This document shows, piece after piece, positions 45,519-55,478 of a stretch of 64,000 bases of DNA (its first letter is position 1; each line of letters opens with the position of its first letter). The position numbers were made by a program, and so were the translations under genes. Below the pieces are notes generated by a model. The model had not been told where the DNA came from. It saw only the letters and a list, made by a program, of their open reading frames with translations, and did not search any database. Source of the stretch: Bacillus sp. B1-b2 (GTDB taxonomy: Bacteria > Bacillota > Bacilli > Bacillales > Cytobacillaceae); the NCBI RefSeq assembly GCF_009183415.1, contig NZ_WEHU01000004.1, positions 62,001 to 126,000 of the forward strand, in the 5' to 3' direction.

Positions 45519-46718
45519 TCAATATATGGCACGTTCCGTTAAGTCTTTCTTAGACCTTTCCTTCCATGCCATGGTTAACAGTAATCCAACAATCATAATG
45601 ACTCCAGAAATCATATAAGGATAATTAATATTCACATCGAATAGAATTCCACCTAGGGCTGGGCCAAAGATATTTCCTAAGCTATTGTAAGTAGAGTTCA
45701 TTCCTGCCACAAAGCCTTGTTGATCGCCAGCTGCTCTTGATAAGTACGTAGTTAAAGTTGGACGTAATAAATCAAATGCTAGGAAAATAAAACAAGTGGT
45801 AAGCAATAATGGAATGAAACCAGATACAACTGTAGAAGCAAATGCTAAAACAGCTCCAACGATTAAGCAAAGCTGAATCATTTTCTTCTCCCCAATTTTA
45901 TTGACCATTCTTCCAAATAAAAGAATTTGGAAAATAACAGCTACAATGGAGCTTACTGTTACGATAATAGCAATATCTCTTGGTGTGAAACCGAATTTAT
46001 GATCTGCGAATAAACTAAAGACAGTCTCATATGCAGAAAGTCCAAACGATAAAACGAAAACAATAATAAAAGCAATTAAATAGATAGGGTGAACAGATTT
46101 TTTCAAATCATTAAGAAAAGATGGTTTTTCAAGCTGTTTCTCTACTACTCTACCCTCAGGTTCTTTTAGAATAAAGAAGGAAGAAACGGCTGCAAGGAAG
46201 CCCATTACTCCTGCCACATAGAAAGGTACACGAATACCAAATTCAGCAATAAATCCACCAGCACCAGGCCCTATGATAAATCCAGTACTAATAGCTGCAG
46301 ATAGGTAACCCATTGCCTTCGATCTTTCCTCATTTGTCGTGACATCTGCTATATAGGCCGTGACCGCTGGCATAATGAAGGCAGCACTCACTCCCCCAAG
46401 AATTCTCGCAAAATAAAGATGTAATACATGTGTTCCAATTCCGAAAATAATCTCCGAAATACCAAATATAATTAGGCCAATAACAATTAATCTTTTTCTC
46501 CCAAAACGGTCTACCCATCTACCTGCAAAAGGAGAAACAATCAACTGAGATACTGCGAATGCAGCAACTAAGTATCCCATCGTACTTCCTGATAAATTCA
46601 TTTGATTCATAAAGGATGGCATAACGGGAATAATTAAGCCAATTCCAAGGAAGACGATAAATATATTACTTAAAAGTATAATTAATACCATTTTTTGTTC
46701 TTTAATAGGCTTTTGCAT
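45519..46718 (-). CDS. MFS drug efflux transporter
   Basis: 399 aa, 12 predicted helices. AGRWVDRFGRKRLIVIG is MFS motif A, and FIIGPGAGGFIAEFG is motif C (the antiporter motif). It resembles Bmr/NorA/TetA-type DHA1 exporters. It follows a TetR gene by about 30 bp in the same direction, so it should be derepressed by a ligand of that regulator. Confidence 0.9.
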   Translation of the reverse strand: MQKPIKEQKMVLIILLSNIFIVFLGIGLIIPVMPSFMNQMNLSGSTMGYLVAAFAVSQLIVSPFAGRWVDRFGRKRLIVIGLIIFGISEIIFGIGTHVLHLYFARILGGVSAAFIMPAVTAYIADVTTNEERSKAMGYLSAAISTGFIIGPGAGGFIAEFGIRVPFYVAGVMGFLAAVSSFFILKEPEGRVVEKQLEKPSFLNDLKKSVHPIYLIAFIIVFVLSFGLSAYETVFSLFADHKFGFTPRDIAIIVTVSSIVAVIFQILLFGRMVNKIGEKKMIQLCLIVGAVLAFASTVVSGFIPLLLTTCFIFLAFDLLRPTLTTYLSRAAGDQQGFVAGMNSTYNSLGNIFGPALGGILFDVNINYPYMISGVIMIVGLLLTMAWKERSKKDLTERAIY

Positions 46719-46749
46719 GATACACCTGCTTAGTTATTTTTCATTCTCT

Positions 46750-47325
46750 TTACTTTGTGATACCTCTCCAAAATGTATACCAAGAGGCTTCTAGTTTATC
46801 TGTTAACTGTTGCTCTATCTCCACGTAAACCAATTCCACTAATAATGCATCGACTATACCGAGAAATGCAAGAGTCGCCATCTTTGCAGAAGGGGAAACA
46901 ATTGCTTGTGCTTCTAGCCATTGCTGAATCTTATCTTCAAGCACTGTTCTTACTTTTGTCTCTAAATCAAGTACTTCCTTCCCAATCTCTTCACATAAAT
47001 GAGCAGGAGGAAAGAAAGACATTCTAAGCCAAAATTTAATATGTTCATCTTTTTGAAAAAGATCAATAACTAATCGTAAGTAACCATAGAGATCTTTCTC
47101 TGGATTTTTTCCTATTTCATGAAGATAAGCGAGCTTCGTAGATAGTTCGGTCTCTTTTGCATCACGTAACACCTGCATAAAAAGATCATCTTTTCCTTGA
47201 AAATGAGAGTAAAGTGACTGTTTCTTCAGTCCAACCTCTTCTGCAATTTGAGCTAAAGATGCACCTTCATATCCATGAATCGTAAAATACTTTAACGCCG
47301 CCTCTTTAATTTCCGTACTTTTCAA
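46750..47325 (-). CDS. TetR-family repressor
   Basis: 191 aa, TTG start 47325 with GAGGTG upstream; an ATG in another frame soon hits a stop. HTH: IKEAALKYFTIHGYEGASLA and EEVGLKKQSLYSHFQGKDDL. Likely represses itself and the MFS gene through the palindrome at 47347. Confidence 0.9.
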   Translation of the reverse strand: MKSTEIKEAALKYFTIHGYEGASLAQIAEEVGLKKQSLYSHFQGKDDLFMQVLRDAKETELSTKLAYLHEIGKNPEKDLYGYLRLVIDLFQKDEHIKFWLRMSFFPPAHLCEEIGKEVLDLETKVRTVLEDKIQQWLEAQAIVSPSAKMATLAFLGIVDALLVELVYVEIEQQLTDKLEASWYTFWRGITK

Positions 47326-47346
47326 TTTTAGCCATCACCTCGTTTT

Positions 47347-47358
47347 ACGAACGTTCGT
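47347..47358. promoter_or_regulatory. Candidate TetR operator
   Basis: ACGAACGTTCGT is a perfect 12-bp palindrome 21 bp upstream of the tetR start codon. Confidence 0.7.
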
Positions 47359-47490
47359 CAGTAATTTTATCAAAAAATGGTAGTTGTAGCAAGAAGGAAG
47401 ATTTGTTTTTATTAGTGAACTTTTGTGTATTTGATGTGTTAGAGGACGGTGGTGTAGCAATTTAAACATTTTTGTGTGTAACTTAGTTTT

Positions 47491-48115
47491 TTTGCGGATG
47501 GACAGCTTTTTGTTGCGGAATCACTACTTTTTGTTGCATTTACTGCATTTTGTACTGGTAATCCTTTTTTGTTGCGGATGGACGGCTTTTTGTTGGGTTT
47601 ACTCCATTTTTGTTGCGGAAATACTACTTTTTGTTGCGTTTAATGCATTTTGTACTGGTAATCCTTTTTTTCCTTTCAGCTAGTTCTTACTTGGTTGCGG
47701 AAAACCTACTTTTTGTTGCGCTCAGTTCTTTTTTGTTGCGGATGGTCGGCTTTTTGTTGCGTTTACTCCTTTTTTGTTGCGGAAACACTACTTTTTGTTG
47801 CGTTTACTCCTTTTTGTACTGGTTATCCTTTTTTTCCTTTGGCCAGTTCTTATTTGGTTGCGGAATACCTACTTTTTGTTGCGCTCAGTCCCTTTTTGTT
47901 GCGGAAACACTACTTTTTGTTGCGTTTACTCCTTTTTGTACTGGTAATCCTTTTTTCCTTTGGCCAGTTCTTATTTGGTTGCGGAATACCTACTTTTTGT
48001 TGCGCTCAGTCCTTTTTTGTTGCGGATGGACGGCTTTTTGTTGCGTTTACTCCTTTTTGTACTGGTAATCCTTTTTTCCTTTCAGCCAGTTCTTACTTGA
48101 TCGCGGAAAATCTAC
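47491..48115. repeat. GTTGCG array with 20-21 bp phasing
   Basis: About twenty GTTGCG (or one-off) motifs occur on the plus strand between tetR and marR. Measured starts include 47491, 47512, 47533, then 47592, 47612, 47633, then 47694, 47715, 47735, 47756, 47776 and 47797. Nearly all gaps are 20 or 21 bp, or small multiples. The motif is followed in turn by GGA, TTTACT or CTCAGT, and a TTTTTGTACTGGTAATCC block closes each longer unit. Open frames here are by-products of the repeat. Confidence 0.85.
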
Positions 48116-48206
48116 TTTTGCTTGCAAACAGTCTCTTTTCAATAATAAAAACCTAATCTAAATACATACAAAAAAAGGCATCCCAGCGGAATACCCTTCT
48201 TGTCCT

Positions 48207-48716
48207 TTATTTCTGACCACTTTTCTCATCATGAAAATGTGGTCTCAACTCTTCTAAGTTGGACAATCCATCTATCTCCATTTTCTCCTTAACAGCACCC
48301 ACCAATAAAGTAATGCCTTTCTCAACTGCTTCTTGCTCACCTGGTTCCAGCAAGCTCATCGTCTCTCTCATCACCCTTTTTAAAGGCTCTGGCGAACTCT
48401 CACTCATTACTTTTTGAATCTTCTCCGTAACAGTTATATTAACAAAACGTTTATCCTGTGGATTAGGCGTCTTGATGAGAACAGCTCTATCCACAAGGCG
48501 ATCTACTATATCAGAAACTGTACTCTGCGTCATTTTTAGGTTTTGACTAAGCTGCTTGACACCAATCTCTTTATTAATAAACACTTCAAAGATTACTTTA
48601 GCCTGCGGAACTGTGACACCATGTTCCTCTGCATACTTTTGCATGCTTTTAAACATAAAGCGATTAAGAAAAACAATGGATTCTCTTATATACTCAGCTC
48701 TATCCAATTTTTCCAA
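48207..48716 (-). CDS. MarR-family regulator
   Basis: About 169 aa; TTG 48716 is preceded by AGGAGAAGGG, but an alternative start 12 codons upstream cannot be excluded. Winged helix: PQAKVIFEVFINKEIGVKQL, QNLKMTQSTVSDIVDRLVDR and DKRFVNITVTEK. It follows the ABC exporter pair on the same strand and probably regulates it. A terminator is not clear after it. Confidence 0.85.
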   Translation of the reverse strand: MEKLDRAEYIRESIVFLNRFMFKSMQKYAEEHGVTVPQAKVIFEVFINKEIGVKQLSQNLKMTQSTVSDIVDRLVDRAVLIKTPNPQDKRFVNITVTEKIQKVMSESSPEPLKRVMRETMSLLEPGEQEAVEKGITLLVGAVKEKMEIDGLSNLEELRPHFHDEKSGQK

Positions 48717-48784
48717 TCCCCTTCCCTTCTCCTTTATATAAAGGAGAGACATACCTAAATGTAAATAGGTCTCTCCTAAAACTT

Positions 48785-50599
48785 TTACGAAGCCTCTTCA
48801 AACTGACTATTATAAAGCTCTGCATAAAACCCAGCTTTTTGTAATAATTCTTCATGATTACCTGCTTCGATGATATCTCCATCTTTCATAACCAATATCA
48901 AGTCTGCATTTTTAATAGTAGAAAGTCTATGGGCAATAACAAAGGATGTTTTTCCTTCCGTTAACTTATCCATTGCTTGTTGAATAAGCAGCTCTGTACG
49001 TGTATCCACTGAGCTTGTTGCTTCATCTAAAATAAGCAATGGAGCCAATTTGATCATAGCACGAGCAATCGTAATTAGCTGTTTTTGTCCTGCTGATAAA
49101 CTAGATTTATCATTCAAAATGGTATCATATTTATCCGGCAATGTTGAGATGAAATGATGTAAACCTACTGCTTTACAAGCTGCTTCTAGTTCCTCATCTG
49201 TTACATCTGTTCTAGAGTAAACGATGTTGTCACGGATTGTTCCTTCAAACACCCATGTATCTTGAAGCACCATACAGAAGAGATCATGCAAGCATTCTCT
49301 CGTCATCTGATGTGTTGGCACTTTATCTATCGTTATTTCTCCACCATTTAATTCATAAAAGCGCATCAGTAGATTAATAATCGTAGTCTTACCTGCACCA
49401 GTAGGACCAACAATCGCTACTTTTTGACCTGCCTTCACATCAATGGAGAAGTCATTAATAATCAATTTGTCTTCATTATAGCCAAATTGAACATGCTTGA
49501 ATTCTACGTCTCCTTTGACGTTTTCTAGCTTCTCAATTTTACCAGTTTCTTCTGCAAGCTCTTCTTCTCCTAAGAACTCAAATACTCGTTTACTTGCTGC
49601 AGCTGTTGATTGTAAGTTTGTTGCAGCTTGTGCTAACTGTTGAAGTGGCTGTGTAAATAAACGAATATAAATCATAAAGGCTACAATAACACCAAAGGAA
49701 ATATTTCCGTTTACCGCTAAAACTGCTCCTACAATACACACAACAACATATCCAAAATTCCCTACAAACATCATTAAAGGCATCATAAGCCCAGACATAA
49801 ATTGAGATTTCCACGCACTATCATACAGTCTTGTATTAATAGAGGAGAAGGTATCTTTCGCCTGTTCTTCCCCATTATAAGCCTTCACTACATTATGTCC
49901 GGAATAAATTTCTTCAATATGACCATTTAATTTACCAAGCTCTACTTGTTGTTGGATAAAGTATCTTTGGGATTTAGAAATAATGAAGATCATTAATCCG
50001 AAACCAATGACAGTGGATAATACGGCTGAAATGGCCATAATCCAATTTGTATAGAACATCATGATTAATGAACCTAAAAACATCGTGATTGCAGTAATTA
50101 AACTGGTCACACTTTGGCTCATTGTCTGTCCAACCATGTCTACATCATTCGTTACGCGGCTAAGAACATCACCTGTTGTTGTATTATCAAAATACTTCAG
50201 AGGCAATTTATTTATCTTGTGCGATATATCTTTTCTTAATTTTTTTGTAATTCGCTGTGTAACAGTTGCCATGATAAAACCTTGAATATAGTTAAAAATA
50301 AATCCTAATCCATATAAAAAGACAAGTAGCATCCCAACATCTGTAACAGCATCCAAGTCAATGCTTCCCATTAATCCTGCTGTGATATAATCTGTTATCT
50401 TACTAAGCTGATTAGGACCAACAATACTGAATATTGCAGCAGCCATAGCAAGCACAAGCGCAACTGCCACAATACCTCCGTATGATTTGGAGTAGACAGC
50501 TAGCTGTTTTAAGCTTTGAACATCCATCCCTTTTTGGGGAGGCTTATTTTTGCTTTCTTCTTGTTGGGAATCTTTCTCTACATACTCTTGATCAGCCAA
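48785..50599 (-). CDS. Heterodimeric ABC exporter, subunit with canonical ATPase site
   Basis: 604 aa from TTG 50599, 8 nt after AAGGAGGAG and overlapping the stop of its partner; an earlier frame start lies inside the partner gene. Six-helix membrane domain, then Walker A GPTGAGKTT, signature LSAGQKQLITIARA and Walker B LLILDEATSSVD with the catalytic Glu. It should pair with the 50592-52343 product for multidrug efflux, like LmrCD/BmrCD. Confidence 0.92.
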   Translation of the reverse strand: MADQEYVEKDSQQEESKNKPPQKGMDVQSLKQLAVYSKSYGGIVAVALVLAMAAAIFSIVGPNQLSKITDYITAGLMGSIDLDAVTDVGMLLVFLYGLGFIFNYIQGFIMATVTQRITKKLRKDISHKINKLPLKYFDNTTTGDVLSRVTNDVDMVGQTMSQSVTSLITAITMFLGSLIMMFYTNWIMAISAVLSTVIGFGLMIFIISKSQRYFIQQQVELGKLNGHIEEIYSGHNVVKAYNGEEQAKDTFSSINTRLYDSAWKSQFMSGLMMPLMMFVGNFGYVVVCIVGAVLAVNGNISFGVIVAFMIYIRLFTQPLQQLAQAATNLQSTAAASKRVFEFLGEEELAEETGKIEKLENVKGDVEFKHVQFGYNEDKLIINDFSIDVKAGQKVAIVGPTGAGKTTIINLLMRFYELNGGEITIDKVPTHQMTRECLHDLFCMVLQDTWVFEGTIRDNIVYSRTDVTDEELEAACKAVGLHHFISTLPDKYDTILNDKSSLSAGQKQLITIARAMIKLAPLLILDEATSSVDTRTELLIQQAMDKLTEGKTSFVIAHRLSTIKNADLILVMKDGDIIEAGNHEELLQKAGFYAELYNSQFEEAS

Positions 50600-52343
50600 T
50601 TTCAAGCTCCTCCTTCGATAACTGAGAATAAGCAATTTCTTGGTATACATCACAAGTTATCATTAGCTCATCATGTTTACCCATTCCCACTATTTTTCCT
50701 TCATCAACTACTAGAATGCGATCTGCATCTTTAATGGTACCAATTCGTTGTGCCACAATAATTTTTGTAGCATCTTGTAACTCTTGATTTAATCGAGAGC
50801 GTAAAGTTCGATCTGTTTTGTAATCCAAAGCTGAGAAGGAATCGTCAAATAAATAAATTTCCGGATTACTATAGATGGCACGAGCAATCGATAAACGTTG
50901 CTTTTGTCCTCCAGAAAGATTATTTCCTCCTTGAGAGATAGATGACTCATATTGCTGTTCCATTTTTTCTATAAAATTCTTTCCTTGTGCGATGTCTACT
51001 GATCGTTTAACCTTCTCTTCTTCTATAAAGCCCTCTTCTCCAAATGCTACATTAGAAGTAACCGTTCCACTGTACATTACGGCTTTTTGGGATACATAGC
51101 CGATTTTTTCTCGTAATGCTTCTAGCTCGTAATTCTTCACATTATATCCGTCAACAATAATTTCCCCTTCTGTTGCTTCCATAAAGCGAGGAATAAGGTT
51201 AAGAAGTGTACTTTTCCCACTACCTGTAGAACCAATAATCGCAACTGTTTCCCCTTTAGATGCTGTAAAGCTTATATCTTTTAAGACATAGTCAGAGCTA
51301 TCTGGATACTTAAAGCTAACATGGCGAAATTCAATTTCCCCTTTAGATGCACCTTCTTTTTTCTCTCCATTCTTGATACTAACTTCTGTATCTAGAACCT
51401 CGTTAATTCTTCGTGCGGAAACTGCTGCACGAGGAAGCATAACAAAGGTAAAAGAGAGCATCATAAACGCCATGATAATCTGCATAGCATAAGAAGAAAA
51501 GACAACCATATCAGAGAAAATCGGTAACTTATCTGCAATTGGGGCATTATTGATTAGTACTGCACCAATCCAATAAACGGCAAGACTGATACCAGACATG
51601 ATTAGTGAGATAGTTGGCATCATAATAGCCATTACCCTTGTTGTGAAAAGGTTTGTATCCGTAAGCTCACTATTTGCTTTTTCAAACTTATCTTCATGGA
51701 ATTTTACAGAATTATAAGCATGCACAACACGAATTCCTGTTAATTGCTCTCTTGTTACCATGTTCAGATTATCTGTTAGAGACTGGATTTTTTTAAAATT
51801 AGGCAATGCTACAGTAATAATAACGGTGATTAGAGCTAATAACACAAATACTGCTACTCCTGTTGCAGCTGTCCACTCCCAACTTTTTCCCATAATCTTT
51901 AAAATAGCCCAAACTGCAATGATTGGAGCCTTTAATACAATTTGTAAGCTTAAGATGATTAACAATTGAACTTGCACAATGTCATTCGTGGAACGAGTAA
52001 TTAAACTTGATGTTGAAAAGTGACTAAGCTCTTCCATCGAGAAAGATAATGTTTTATCAAACACTTTGCTACGTAGTCGATTGGAAAAACCTGCTGCCAC
52101 TTTAGAAGCAAAGAAAACCGTTATAATCGAGGCAGCCATACTTCCGACTGCACATAATAACATAAATCCACCTTGCTCTATAACCTCGCTCATTTCACTT
52201 CCTTCTGTCTGAACAAGTCTTGTAATTTTAGACATATAATCTGGAAGCTTTAAATCCAACCATACTTGCATCACGATAAACAGTAGGGCACTAAGGATTA
52301 ACATCCAGTCTCTCTTTTCAAAGTACTTAAAAATTTTAAGCAT
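50592..52343 (-). CDS. Heterodimeric ABC exporter, subunit with degenerate ATPase site
   Basis: 583 aa from ATG 52343 after GGAGGAATG. Membrane domain then Walker A GSTGSGKST, signature LSGGQKQRLSIARA and Walker B IYLFDDSFSALD, where Asp replaces the catalytic Glu. This is the hallmark of asymmetric heterodimeric exporters such as LmrCD, BmrCD and TM287/288. First gene of the exporter operon. Confidence 0.92.
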   Translation of the reverse strand: MLKIFKYFEKRDWMLILSALLFIVMQVWLDLKLPDYMSKITRLVQTEGSEMSEVIEQGGFMLLCAVGSMAASIITVFFASKVAAGFSNRLRSKVFDKTLSFSMEELSHFSTSSLITRSTNDIVQVQLLIILSLQIVLKAPIIAVWAILKIMGKSWEWTAATGVAVFVLLALITVIITVALPNFKKIQSLTDNLNMVTREQLTGIRVVHAYNSVKFHEDKFEKANSELTDTNLFTTRVMAIMMPTISLIMSGISLAVYWIGAVLINNAPIADKLPIFSDMVVFSSYAMQIIMAFMMLSFTFVMLPRAAVSARRINEVLDTEVSIKNGEKKEGASKGEIEFRHVSFKYPDSSDYVLKDISFTASKGETVAIIGSTGSGKSTLLNLIPRFMEATEGEIIVDGYNVKNYELEALREKIGYVSQKAVMYSGTVTSNVAFGEEGFIEEEKVKRSVDIAQGKNFIEKMEQQYESSISQGGNNLSGGQKQRLSIARAIYSNPEIYLFDDSFSALDYKTDRTLRSRLNQELQDATKIIVAQRIGTIKDADRILVVDEGKIVGMGKHDELMITCDVYQEIAYSQLSKEELEIG

Positions 52344-52464
52344 GTATTCATTCCTCCAAGTCACGTATAAACCAGTTTGTAATAGTCTTTGTATTTTTCC
52401 TACAATCTACCCTACTTTTTACTATCAACCTTTCTTGTATTACCAAGTTATCCAACGTTATAAA

Positions 52465-54348
52465 ATCGAGTAGGAGACTAGTCATTATTTGACTAGTCGA
52501 CCTCTCACACCACCGTACGTACGGTTCCGTATACGGCGGTTCAACCTTTTAAGTATCGTTGCTCATAAAGTAAGGAGATATCTTTGAGTCTCCATTTTAT
52601 GAGCCTTTCTTTTGTTATTGCTCGTTGGAGAATTTCACTTCGTGATAATCTCCAATATCCCTTTCGGGAATTTGCTAATTTCATGGCGTCATCATGATTA
52701 ATTCCATACTTACGAAGCATCTTATATTTTGTCTTTGGCTTCTTCCATCTCTTCCATATGAGTTGTCTCAATCGATGGTTTAACCATTTCTGAGTTTCGA
52801 GAATGAAGTACTTCATTCTCGAAACCCCATAGTAGTTAATCCATCCAGTTGTGATTTGGTTAATTTTCTTCACTATTTCCTCAAAAGTTCCACTCTTTTT
52901 ACGGCTTGTATTCTTCTTTAGCTTCTCTTTGAATCGTTGCTTGGCCGACTTACTTGGTCGGCATCCAACTTTCCCATTAAGTTTTGAATGTTAAAGCCAA
53001 GGAATGTTCCGGAAGTTGCACCACAAACCTTACTTTTCTTTTGATTAATTGTTAATTGTAATTCATCCTCGATGAATTTTGTTATACTCTCCATTACTCT
53101 CTCTCCAGCTCGTATACTTTTCACGTAGATGACAAAGTCGTCCGCATACCTAATAAAACGATGTTCTCTCTTTTCTAATTCTCTATCTAGTTTATTTAAA
53201 TAGACATTTGCTAAAATAGGAGATAAAGGTCCACCTTGCGGAGCTCCATCTTTCGTTTCAATATAGATATCTCGTTCTAAGATCCCTGAGCGTAGGAATT
53301 TCCATATTAATTTTAAGACAATTTTATCTGATATGAATTCTTCTAAATACGCTCTTAGCCTTTGATGATGTATTGTATCGAAGTAACTTTTCAAGTCACA
53401 GTCCACTACTACTCGATAACCTTGTTCGTAATAATGTTCTGCTGATTTGATAGCTTGGTGGGCATTTCTACCTTTTCGAAATCCAAAACTATGTTCTGAA
53501 AAGTGTGGGTCTACAATCGGTTCAATTACTTGAAGAATAGCTTGTTGGACGACTCTATCTAAAACGCAAGGAATTCCTAGATATCGTTTAGAACCGTCCG
53601 TTTTTGGTATGGCAACTCTTTTGACTGGTTGAGGTTGGTAAGTTCCATCTTTCAATTTCCTTTTAAGAGGTTCGTAATATTTCTTCATGTGTGACTTTAA
53701 TTCTACTACTGTAATTCCATCAACCCCTGGTGCACCATTGTTTGCTTTTACTTTCTTGTATGCTTTCCAGAGATTATTATTTGCAATAACTTTATCGATT
53801 AAATTGATACCATCCTGTTCTTTCATATCATATTGATATTCCTACGCACTCCTATTTCCCCTTTAGTTTCCAACTTATCTCTCCATAGGTAGCCATCTTT
53901 TGGTCTTTACCACGATGTTTTCTGCGATTATATGGAATATCTATACCTCCTTGTTTTCCAAGATTTAAGATTGTTCAGTCCTTCATTTCCGAAAGGAAAC
54001 TACTATGACGTCTGCTGACTTCTCATGATTCATCAAATTATCACTAACTTGATTGTTAATTCAATAACCCTCACGAGACCTCCCCGGGTAAGCACAACCA
54101 CTTTCCTCTCATGTAACTGCTAGATTTACTGTATGGGATTCGGGCAGTATTGGACTTTGTTTTGTTTAGCAAACTCATCCGTCCCAATTCAGCCTTGTAT
54201 CTAGTTTCTGTTCGTCAGTTCGAGATTTTGCGTCCGACTTCCTTCAGATTCCACGTCACCATGGACACCCTTGTCTTTCGCTAACAGTTCCTACTGCCAA
54301 GTCTGTAGTGGACTTTCACCACCGAGTAGTTGCGCATGCCGGGCGCAC
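52465..54348 (-). mobile_element. Group II intron
   Basis: On the minus strand the element starts GTGCGCCCGGCATG at 54348, the conserved group II 5' end. A 520-nt structured leader follows, then an intron-encoded reverse transcriptase. After it comes a domain V/VI-like 3' region (CCGTATACGG, CCGTACGTACGG, then a GACTAGTC hairpin) ending near CTACTCGAT at about 52465. The 3' boundary is approximate. It lies between the ABC exporter and the mhqP-like gene. The encoded maturase is frameshifted, so autonomous mobility is doubtful. Confidence 0.9.
52541..53826 (-). pseudogene. Group II intron reverse transcriptase/maturase, frameshifted
   Basis: The first ORF (52918-53826) carries the RT domain: GAPGVDGITVVEL, SFGFRKGRNAHQAIKSAEHY, GAPQGGPLSPILANVYLNKL and the catalytic RYADDFVI. 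It should continue as GKVGCRPSKSAKQRFKEK, but an extra base in GGGAAAG (near 52983) shifts it to a stop. The maturase domain X follows in another frame (52541-52873: QITTGWINYYGVSR and onward). Without the shift it would be one protein of about 425 aa, the normal family size. Confidence 0.9.
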
Positions 54349-54349
54349 T

Positions 54350-54389
54350 AAATAAATTCGTATACGATATATCGAATACGATTTATTTT
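54350..54389. terminator. Hairpin at the intron insertion site
   Basis: AAATAAAT-CGTATACG and its complement form a long palindromic stem directly next to the intron 5' end. Some bacterial group II introns (class C) insert just after terminator-like hairpins; this one could be the target. Confidence 0.5.
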
Positions 54390-54420
54390 AGTTTTTTCTT
54401 TGGGGAATGTCAACAGAAAT

Positions 54421-54464
54421 GAAAAAAAGCTGATACTCAGTTGTTAGACTGAGTATCAGCTTTT
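54421..54464 (-). terminator. Terminator after the DoxX gene
   Basis: AAAGCTGATACTCAG and CTGAGTATCAGCTTT form a 15-bp stem with an 8-nt loop; the minus strand ends in TTTTTTTC. Confidence 0.95.
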
Positions 54465-54852
54465 AGATTGAAAATCCACCAGGACCAATCAACGCGATCC
54501 CAATTGCCACTATAATAAGCACAAGATTGTATTCATATCCTCCTGCACCATTCGCAAATCCTTTTGGACCATGCACCTTCACAATAGCTCCTAGCATAAT
54601 AATGGTAATAATTACTGCTGCCACTGGTAAAAATAAACCTAAAATAAATAATAATCCACTTAATAATTCCCCTGCTCCTGCAAGAATAGCTGCAACATTA
54701 CCTGGCTTCACACCAATAGATTCAAACCAGCCACCAGTTCCTTTAATGCCGTGTCCACCGAATAAACCAAATAGTTTTTGTGCTCCGTAAAACATAAATA
54801 CAAGTCCGATAATAATACGTATAATAAGTAAACCTAAATCTTCCATTTTCAA
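54463..54852 (-). CDS. mhqP: DoxX-family membrane protein (MhqP-like)
   Basis: 129 aa with four helices: [40 protein letters not shown], and others. It matches B. subtilis MhqP (YdfP) in family and position after a dioxygenase gene. Such proteins help with quinone and thiol stress, by an unclear mechanism. Confidence 0.85.
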   Translation of the reverse strand: MKMEDLGLLIIRIIIGLVFMFYGAQKLFGLFGGHGIKGTGGWFESIGVKPGNVAAILAGAGELLSGLLFILGLFLPVAAVIITIIMLGAIVKVHGPKGFANGAGGYEYNLVLIIVAIGIALIGPGGFSI

Positions 54853-54864
54853 ATTCCTCTTTTC

Positions 54865-55464
54865 TTATTTTGGTCTTTCTATCGTAAAGACCTCGCCAAT
54901 TTTTGCATAATCATTTCCTGCTAATCTACTAATTGCCGCAAGTCCTGTCTGATCAATTCTTCCTTTACTATAAAGTTCTTCATCAATATGAAATTGAACT
55001 ACTTTTCCAATAATAAAATCTGTTGACTGCTCTCCTAATTCAAGAGCATGCTCTAGCACACATTCCATTCTAATTTTTGCTTCCTTTATGCCCGGAGTGG
55101 TAACTTTCACACTGTCTATTGGAGTTAAGTTTGCTAGCTCTACCTCACTTTGCTCGGGAGGTAGAGAAGCAGCTGTTTCATTGATTTGCCCCACATTTTC
55201 TTCATCTACTATATGAACGACAAATTCTTTTGATTGTAGAATATTTCGCGCTGTGTCTTTGTGTTGCCCATCCTTCCGCTGAATAGATAGAGAAATCATC
55301 GGAGGATTAGAAGATACAATGTTGAAATAACTAAATGGTGCTCCGTTCAGAATTCCGTCTTCTGATACTGTCGTCACAAAAGCAACTGGCCTTGGAATAA
55401 TGCTCCCAATTAGAAATTTGTAGTTCTCTCTTTCTGTCAAAGTTACTGGATCAATAGAAATCAA
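54865..55464 (-). CDS. Flavin reductase-like (flavoredoxin) protein
   Basis: 199 aa, ATG 55464 after GGAGGG. FMN-binding split-barrel: FLIGSIIPRPVAFVTTVSED, NGAPFSYFNIVSSNPPMISL and DFIIGKVVQFHIDEEL. It probably supplies reduced flavin or reduces a quinone in the operon with the dioxygenase. Confidence 0.87.
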   Translation of the reverse strand: MISIDPVTLTERENYKFLIGSIIPRPVAFVTTVSEDGILNGAPFSYFNIVSSNPPMISLSIQRKDGQHKDTARNILQSKEFVVHIVDEENVGQINETAASLPPEQSEVELANLTPIDSVKVTTPGIKEAKIRMECVLEHALELGEQSTDFIIGKVVQFHIDEELYSKGRIDQTGLAAISRLAGNDYAKIGEVFTIERPK

Positions 55465-55478
55465 TGAAATCCCTCCTT

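Noticed and set aside
47474-48156. Three overlapping open frames of 69-153 codons rich in FCC, LLR and FVA
   Set aside because: They are all translations of the GTTGCG repeat, have no ribosome site, and exist in more than one frame of the same repeat.
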